The notes below the pieces were generated by a model. That model had not been told where the DNA came from. It saw only the letters and a list, made by a program, of their open reading frames with translations, and did not search any database. The position numbers and the translations under genes were made by a program. This document shows positions 59,799 to 64,000 of a stretch of 64,000 nucleotides of DNA, piece after piece. This stretch comes from Fulvivirga sediminis (GTDB lineage: Bacteria; Bacteroidota; Bacteroidia; Cytophagales; Cyclobacteriaceae): contig NZ_JAESIY010000008.1 in NCBI RefSeq assembly GCF_016757215.1, positions 62,001 to 126,000 on the forward strand, in the 5' to 3' direction. Every line of letters starts with the position of its first letter. The stretch's first letter is position 1.

Positions 59799-62700
59799 AT
59801 GATCAAGAGAATTTTTATAGCCCTTGTTGTGCTTGGCTTAGGCATGATGCAGCCAGTTAAAGCTACTGATGCATCTCATTTACTGTCATCAGAAGGATAT
59901 ATCCCAGTAGACCCTAAAGATTCAACTGTGTTGGCCAATTTTCAAGAAGCATTAACACAGATAGGTTGGCCTACGTTTTATGACATTAATTCTCCAGCCA
60001 GATCATGGGCCGCAGTCACATGGTCCTCCATTCAGGATGGTGGTTATGCCACCTCATTTAGCCTTAATGGCAATAATTCCGCATTCAAAACGGACAGTTT
60101 AACAGATTTAATAATAGGATTAAAAGAATTAGATCATTTGCAGAGTTTGGACATAGGAGAAATTGGATTGAGATATATAACTCCTCAGATATCAGTTTTA
60201 ACTCAGCTTAGAAGTTTAAGTTTTGGATTTAATGAATTGGAAGAGCTGCCAGTTGAAATATCCGCACTTAAAGAATTGGAAGAATTATTTCTTAATTCCA
60301 ATCAATTTTCAGATATCCCAGATTTATCAGCGCTTCCTAAATTGAAAATTCTTAATATGAACAGAAACCCTTTAACAGGTGACTACAATATTCCTACAAT
60401 TGAATCTTTAGAATATTTGGGACTTCAATTATGCAAGTTAACAAGATTGCCGGAGAGTATAAGCCAGGTGCCGAATTTGATCGAATTAGTGCTATCCTAC
60501 AATTACAATCTGCGGGTTTTCCCAGAAAGCATCAGTCAGCTATCAAAGCTTGAAGTTTTAAGGTTAAACGAGGGGGCCTTAGAAGAGCTCCCTTCAGGGG
60601 TGGATGGTTTGACTTCACTTAGGTTTTTTGATATTTCATATAATAAACTCAAAAATCTGCCGGCCTCACTCAGCTCGCTCAACTCATTAGAAGTTATTCG
60701 TTTTCAATCTAATGAAATTGAGTCCTTTCCATTAAGCATTGCAGGGCTGCCTAATTTAAAGGAAATCAACGGTAGTAGAAATAAGATGACTGGGGGCATT
60801 CCTTCAGAATTGTTTACAAGATCAGATTTAAGAGTTGATCTATCCTTTAATATGCTTTCAGGGGTTATTTCCACCTCAGCCGATAAGCCCATGCCCACCC
60901 TCTTTTTTATAAACAATAACTCATTTACTCTCAAGGATATCAACCCAATTTATCAAAGATTAAAAAACAGTAACACCAACTTTAAGTTCAATCCACAAAA
61001 TTTGGTTGGGGAAAAAGAGAAAGTTATACCTGATGCAGGCTCAGAGCTGACTCTTTCAATTAGTGGCTATACTCCATTGGGTGGTGCAGATGTAAAGTGG
61101 TATAAAACTCCAAGGTTGATCTATAACGGAGCTCCTACTTTTGTGGGGAGTGTTCTTCCCTTACTGATAGATAGCTTTAATCCATTGCAGGATAAAGGCA
61201 TTTATTATGCAGTAATTACACACCCTAGTCTTTCAGGTTTACAGTTAGAAAGTGAGCGAATTCGCGTTGTAGGAGATAATGAAGCTCCCAAAATTCAGGT
61301 AGATAATTTAATTGTATTCAGAAACGACTCTGTACCAGAATTTACTTTTTCCGTAAGCGATGATTTTACTTTTCTTGAAGATTTGATTGTTAGTATATCA
61401 GACTCTCCCTATTTGGAGTTTGAAGTAACTTCCGAAGACCCTGTAATTAGAAAAAGAAAAATTATACTCAATGATCCCAATTGGGTGGGAGTAGATACAG
61501 TCACTTTTACGGTTACTGATGAGGAGGGTGCATACACGCAAGAAGATGTAATTATTAAAGTGGCTGATTCTGAAAACAGCGCCCCAATCATTAAAGAAAT
61601 ATCACCAATCTATCTAAAGTTTGATGGATCTTTTGATAACGGATCTGAGGGGCCTTGCTCTATGACATATGTATACAGCTCTACCACTTTTCTAAGCCCA
61701 TTTGTCGCGGACGATTTTGATATTATAGATAACTTATATTTTTCATTAGATCCTTCAGATAGTGCTGAGTTTGCTAATAATGATAACTTCTATATAGATA
61801 TAAGTCAGTTTGGCTCTAATAAACAATTGAATGTACTAGTTTTTGCCTGCGAAGATACCACCTTGAATAGAACTATCAATATGGTGGTGAAAGACAAGGA
61901 TGGGGCAAAAAGTACAGCTCCAGTAACATTAATCTATGATTCAGCAGGTCCTAATATGCCTCCGGTGGTAAAAACAATCTCTGAACAAAGGATGGTTAAA
62001 GGGGCTCCAAGGTTTGCCGATTTGGATCTATCAGACTATGTGAAAGATGACTATCTGAATGTTACTGATCTAAAGTTTGAATTAGGAAGTGTTAGTAGTT
62101 TCAATATAGAATTTATAGAGCGGGCAGGTAGCACTTACTTAAGGGCTCAGCCAGAGTTTCCAGATAGTAGTTACACTCAGAAAGTTGATTTTTATGTGTT
62201 TGAATCTACTAACCAGAGCAGTTATGCATCATTTAGTATCACTTTTGCGGTTATAGAAACTGGGTTTATTATTTCTGGTTTAGCAATAGATGAGAATAAT
62301 ATACCATTGTCAGCAGTAGAAATTCAAGGTTTTACTGAAGATGTATTTACCGACGCTGATGGCAAGTATTCTGTAGAAGTGATACCAGGTTGGTCAGGCA
62401 CCCTGACGCCTATGTTAGCTGATTATACTTTCAGTCCAGAGCAGATTGTTTTTGAAAATATACAGGCAGATTCTACTCTTAAAGATTTTATCGGAACGTA
62501 TGTGGGTGAATATATGATTTCTGGTACTATAAGCTTTGCCTCTAATGAGGTAGGTGTTGAGGGAGTTGTTTTAGATGGACTTATTAATGAAGATGTTATT
62601 ACTGATCAGAATGGGTATTACGAGTTTTCTGTTCCCAAAGGTTGGTCCGGCACTATTACTCCAATGTTATCAGGGTATACTTTTACACCAAGTTCCATGA

Positions 62701-63047
62701 CTTATAAGGAGGTGAATGAAAATTGGAATTTCCAGAGTTATATTGCGGAGGAAGTTACCGGTGTTGATGACATTGATGTAACTCCATTCTCATTCTTGCC
62801 GAATCCGGCATCTAAGTCGGTGTCCATCTATTTCAAAAGGGAAAGTATTTCTTCAGGCTCGGCTCTATTTTACATTTATGATCTTGAAGGCAGAGAGTTG
62901 AAAAAGTTTGAATTGTCTCCTGAAACGGAATTTTTGATTTGGGATGGTTCTTTGGATTGTGGAAACAGGGTTGATTCAGGTATGTATGTTGGAGAGTTAT
63001 ATAATGGGGACGAGGTCTTTCAATTGAAATTGCTGTGGATTTACTAA
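59799..63047 (+). CDS. Secreted leucine-rich-repeat protein with T9SS type A domain
   Basis: A 1082-residue surface protein. A signal peptide (1-22) is followed by leucine-rich repeats (about 95-360, for example LEELPVEISALKELEELFL and LRFFDISYNKLKNLPASLSSL), then Ig/cadherin-like sandwiches (about 400-815). Two tandem SdrD/carboxypeptidase-like units follow (about 820-985), each with a VFTDADGKYSV / VITDQNGYYEF core and GWSGTLTPMLADYTFSP / GWSGTITPMLSGYTFTP. A T9SS type A sorting domain ends it (about 1000-1082, FLPNPASKSVSIYF). Probably an adhesin or host/glycan-contact protein. Confidence 0.87.
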   Translation: MIKRIFIALVVLGLGMMQPVKATDASHLLSSEGYIPVDPKDSTVLANFQEALTQIGWPTFYDINSPARSWAAVTWSSIQDGGYATSFSLNGNNSAFKTDSLTDLIIGLKELDHLQSLDIGEIGLRYITPQISVLTQLRSLSFGFNELEELPVEISALKELEELFLNSNQFSDIPDLSALPKLKILNMNRNPLTGDYNIPTIESLEYLGLQLCKLTRLPESISQVPNLIELVLSYNYNLRVFPESISQLSKLEVLRLNEGALEELPSGVDGLTSLRFFDISYNKLKNLPASLSSLNSLEVIRFQSNEIESFPLSIAGLPNLKEINGSRNKMTGGIPSELFTRSDLRVDLSFNMLSGVISTSADKPMPTLFFINNNSFTLKDINPIYQRLKNSNTNFKFNPQNLVGEKEKVIPDAGSELTLSISGYTPLGGADVKWYKTPRLIYNGAPTFVGSVLPLLIDSFNPLQDKGIYYAVITHPSLSGLQLESERIRVVGDNEAPKIQVDNLIVFRNDSVPEFTFSVSDDFTFLEDLIVSISDSPYLEFEVTSEDPVIRKRKIILNDPNWVGVDTVTFTVTDEEGAYTQEDVIIKVADSENSAPIIKEISPIYLKFDGSFDNGSEGPCSMTYVYSSTTFLSPFVADDFDIIDNLYFSLDPSDSAEFANNDNFYIDISQFGSNKQLNVLVFACEDTTLNRTINMVVKDKDGAKSTAPVTLIYDSAGPNMPPVVKTISEQRMVKGAPRFADLDLSDYVKDDYLNVTDLKFELGSVSSFNIEFIERAGSTYLRAQPEFPDSSYTQKVDFYVFESTNQSSYASFSITFAVIETGFIISGLAIDENNIPLSAVEIQGFTEDVFTDADGKYSVEVIPGWSGTLTPMLADYTFSPEQIVFENIQADSTLKDFIGTYVGEYMISGTISFASNEVGVEGVVLDGLINEDVITDQNGYYEFSVPKGWSGTITPMLSGYTFTPSSMTYKEVNENWNFQSYIAEEVTGVDDIDVTPFSFLPNPASKSVSIYFKRESISSGSALFYIYDLEGRELKKFELSPETEFLIWDGSLDCGNRVDSGMYVGELYNGDEVFQLKLLWIY

Positions 63048-63071
63048 TTTAGTTGAATAATAGACACAGAA

Positions 63072-63227
63072 ATGCCAAAAAAAGAATGTCCTTCCTGCGC
63101 CATGGAAATAGATGCAAAAAGTAAAAAATGTCCTATTTGTGGATATGAATTTCCGGCCACCAGCCTCTGGATTCAGGTGGTGGCTATATTACTGGTGCTT
63201 CTTTTTATCTTATATTTTATTTTTTAA
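63072..63227 (+). CDS. Zinc-ribbon membrane microprotein (51 residues)
   Basis: A short frame found between the LRR and NUDIX genes. It encodes MPKKECPSCAMEIDAKSK, then CPICGYEF, giving two CxxC pairs of a zinc ribbon, followed by one transmembrane helix (WIQVVAILLVLLFILYFIF) that ends the protein. Start ATG 63072, stop TAA 63225-63227. The cysteine spacing and the clean helix make it convincing as a gene. Its role is unknown. The zinc ribbon would be cytoplasmic if the positive-inside rule holds. Confidence 0.8.
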   Translation: MPKKECPSCAMEIDAKSKKCPICGYEFPATSLWIQVVAILLVLLFILYFIF

Positions 63228-63283
63228 GAATTTTTAAGTTAGCATTGTTCATTGTTACAGAAGAGAACTAAAATAGTAGAAAA

Positions 63284-63721
63284 ATGGCCATTGAACAAGA
63301 TATATTACTAACGGTAGACGCTGTTATTTTTAATCAACCTGATGCAGAAAGCAGAGAAATATTACTGGTAAGAAGAAAAAACGAACCTTTTAAAGGTCAG
63401 TGGGTTTTGCCTGGTGGCTTTGTAGAGGATGATGAGGATCTTGCTGTGGCAGCGGCCAGGGAGTTAGAAGAGGAAACGCAAATTACGGTTAGTGCAGGAG
63501 ATCTCATGCAGGTAGGAGCTTATGGTAAGCCGGGAAGAGACCCCAGAGGTAGAATGGTGACCGTAGCTTATGTGGCTGAAATTAATCAAGGTGAGCAGAA
63601 AGCCGTAGGCTCAGATGATGCTGAAAAAGCGCAGTGGTGGCCGTTAAATGATTTGCCGCAGCTAGGCTTTGATCATGCTGAAATATTGGAGAAGGCGCTG
63701 AAGCTAAAAGGGATAAAATAA
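63284..63721 (+). CDS. NUDIX hydrolase
   Basis: A 145-residue Nudix protein with the box GFVEDDEDLAVAAARELEEE, close to GX5EX7REUXEEXGU except that Gln replaces the last Gly. The LVRRKNEPFKGQWVLPGGF lead-in is typical of ADP-ribose or nucleoside-diphosphate hydrolases. It removes a nucleoside monophosphate from a diphosphate-linked substrate, which cannot be identified here. A strong terminator follows. Confidence 0.92.
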   Translation: MAIEQDILLTVDAVIFNQPDAESREILLVRRKNEPFKGQWVLPGGFVEDDEDLAVAAARELEEETQITVSAGDLMQVGAYGKPGRDPRGRMVTVAYVAEINQGEQKAVGSDDAEKAQWWPLNDLPQLGFDHAEILEKALKLKGIK

Positions 63722-63756
63722 AAAGAGAGGCGAAATTACAATTTCGCCTCTCTTTT
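63721..63756. terminator. Bidirectional terminator between NUDIX gene and trxA
   Basis: A perfect 16-bp stem (AAAAGAGAGGCGAAAT and its complement) with a 4-base loop, directly after the NUDIX stop and facing the convergent thioredoxin gene. Confidence 0.92.
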
Positions 63757-63776
63757 AAATATCATAAATGCTTTGA

Positions 63777-64000
63777 TTATGCTACTTGAGCATCAATTTT
63801 CTGAGCAAGTACACCTTTAGGAACTGCACCTACTTGTTTGTCTACGATTTCACCACCTTTAAATACTAAAAGTGTAGGTATACTTCTGATTCCAAACTTA
63901 GCAGAGATGTTAGGATTCTCATCTACATTTACTTTTCCTATAACCGCTTTTCCTTCGTAATCTCCTGCTAGCTCTTCTACCACAGGTCCAATCATTTTAC
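63777..64000 (-). CDS. trxA: Thioredoxin, C-terminal part (cut by window edge)
   Basis: The C-terminal two thirds of thioredoxin. The visible KMIGPVVEELAGDYEGKAVIGKVNVDENPN, the cis-proline IRSIPTLLVFKGGE and the VGAVPKGVLAQKI end match TrxA. The lysine at the window edge would be the residue after WCGPC, so the redox cysteines lie just outside. It would supply electrons to enzymes such as the cysH product. Confidence 0.92.
   Translation of the reverse strand, partial: KMIGPVVEELAGDYEGKAVIGKVNVDENPNISAKFGIRSIPTLLVFKGGEIVDKQVGAVPKGVLAQKIDAQVA

Noticed and set aside
1-64000. CRISPR arrays, tRNA/rRNA genes, insertion sequences or prophage genes
   Set aside because: I looked for regularly spaced repeats, TTCGA-type tRNA arms, transposase or integrase motifs and phage structural genes and saw none.

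Overview
The window is chromosomal DNA of an AT-rich Bacteroidota bacterium, most likely a gliding or marine member of the Cytophagales; the genus cannot be fixed from the sequence. The evidence is type IX secretion (T9SS) sorting domains of both kinds (type A on a GH5 glycosidase and an LRR protein, type B/CHU_C on two large surface proteins), a PorP/SprF-family outer-membrane protein, flexirubin/carotenoid-type pigment genes, Bacteroidota-type promoters (TTG-N19/21-TAnnTTTG) and very few Shine-Dalgarno sequences. I saw no rRNA, tRNA, CRISPR array, insertion sequence or prophage. Both edge genes are cut: a BCCT transporter at the left and a thioredoxin at the right.

Layout. 1-6.5 kb: end of a BCCT transporter, a secreted protein of unknown function, a membrane histidine kinase with an overlapping Rcp1-like response regulator, and a secreted GH5 glycosidase with PKD and T9SS domains. 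6.6-14.5 kb: one tightly packed minus-strand operon reading ECF sigma factor, crtI, crtB, idi, photolyase, SDR/DUF2867-like protein, SRPBCC protein, crtZ, lycopene cyclase. This is a light/oxidative-stress pigment module predicted to make zeaxanthin-type carotenoids. 15-22.2 kb: membrane-anchored patatin with a THUMP rRNA methyltransferase, aconitase, and queD-folE. 22.4-30.2 kb: APS/PAPS reductase, a sugar-nucleotide epimerase, then a lipoprotein glycosidase followed by a giant membrane protein that joins a GT2 polysaccharide synthase to a GH26 domain and a second, apparently inactive, glycosidase-like barrel, then a D-lactate-type dehydrogenase. I regard the glycosidase/synthase pair as the most interesting system in the window.

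30.2-39.4 kb: a YfhO membrane protein, moaE, then a four-gene operon (ECF sigma, a TonB-C-domain membrane protein in the anti-sigma position, an FG-GAP/CHU_C surface protein, a PorP/SprF-OmpA fusion), closed by a convergent mobA. 39.7-48 kb: ffh, a di-haem cytochrome, an M61 peptidase, pyruvate dehydrogenase E1 beta, an OmpA/TPR lipoprotein and a PspC-like small protein. 48-55 kb: YbaB with a GT2 glycosyltransferase, a hisS-hutH-CHU_C operon, a small basic protein and a YfcE-type phosphoesterase. 55-64 kb: a thioredoxin-like protein, an SGNH hydrolase lipoprotein, an EamA transporter with an EEP-family hydrolase, a VOC protein, a long non-coding gap, a secreted LRR protein, an unlisted 51-residue zinc-ribbon membrane microprotein, a NUDIX hydrolase and thioredoxin.

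How the genes work together. The clearest modules are the pigment/photoprotection operon and the sigma-to-surface-protein operon, in which a dedicated sigma factor is followed by a probable regulator, a T9SS type B cargo and its outer-membrane partner. The third is the polysaccharide synthase with two kinds of glycosidase attached. Most remaining genes are ordinary housekeeping genes separated by clear intrinsic terminators.
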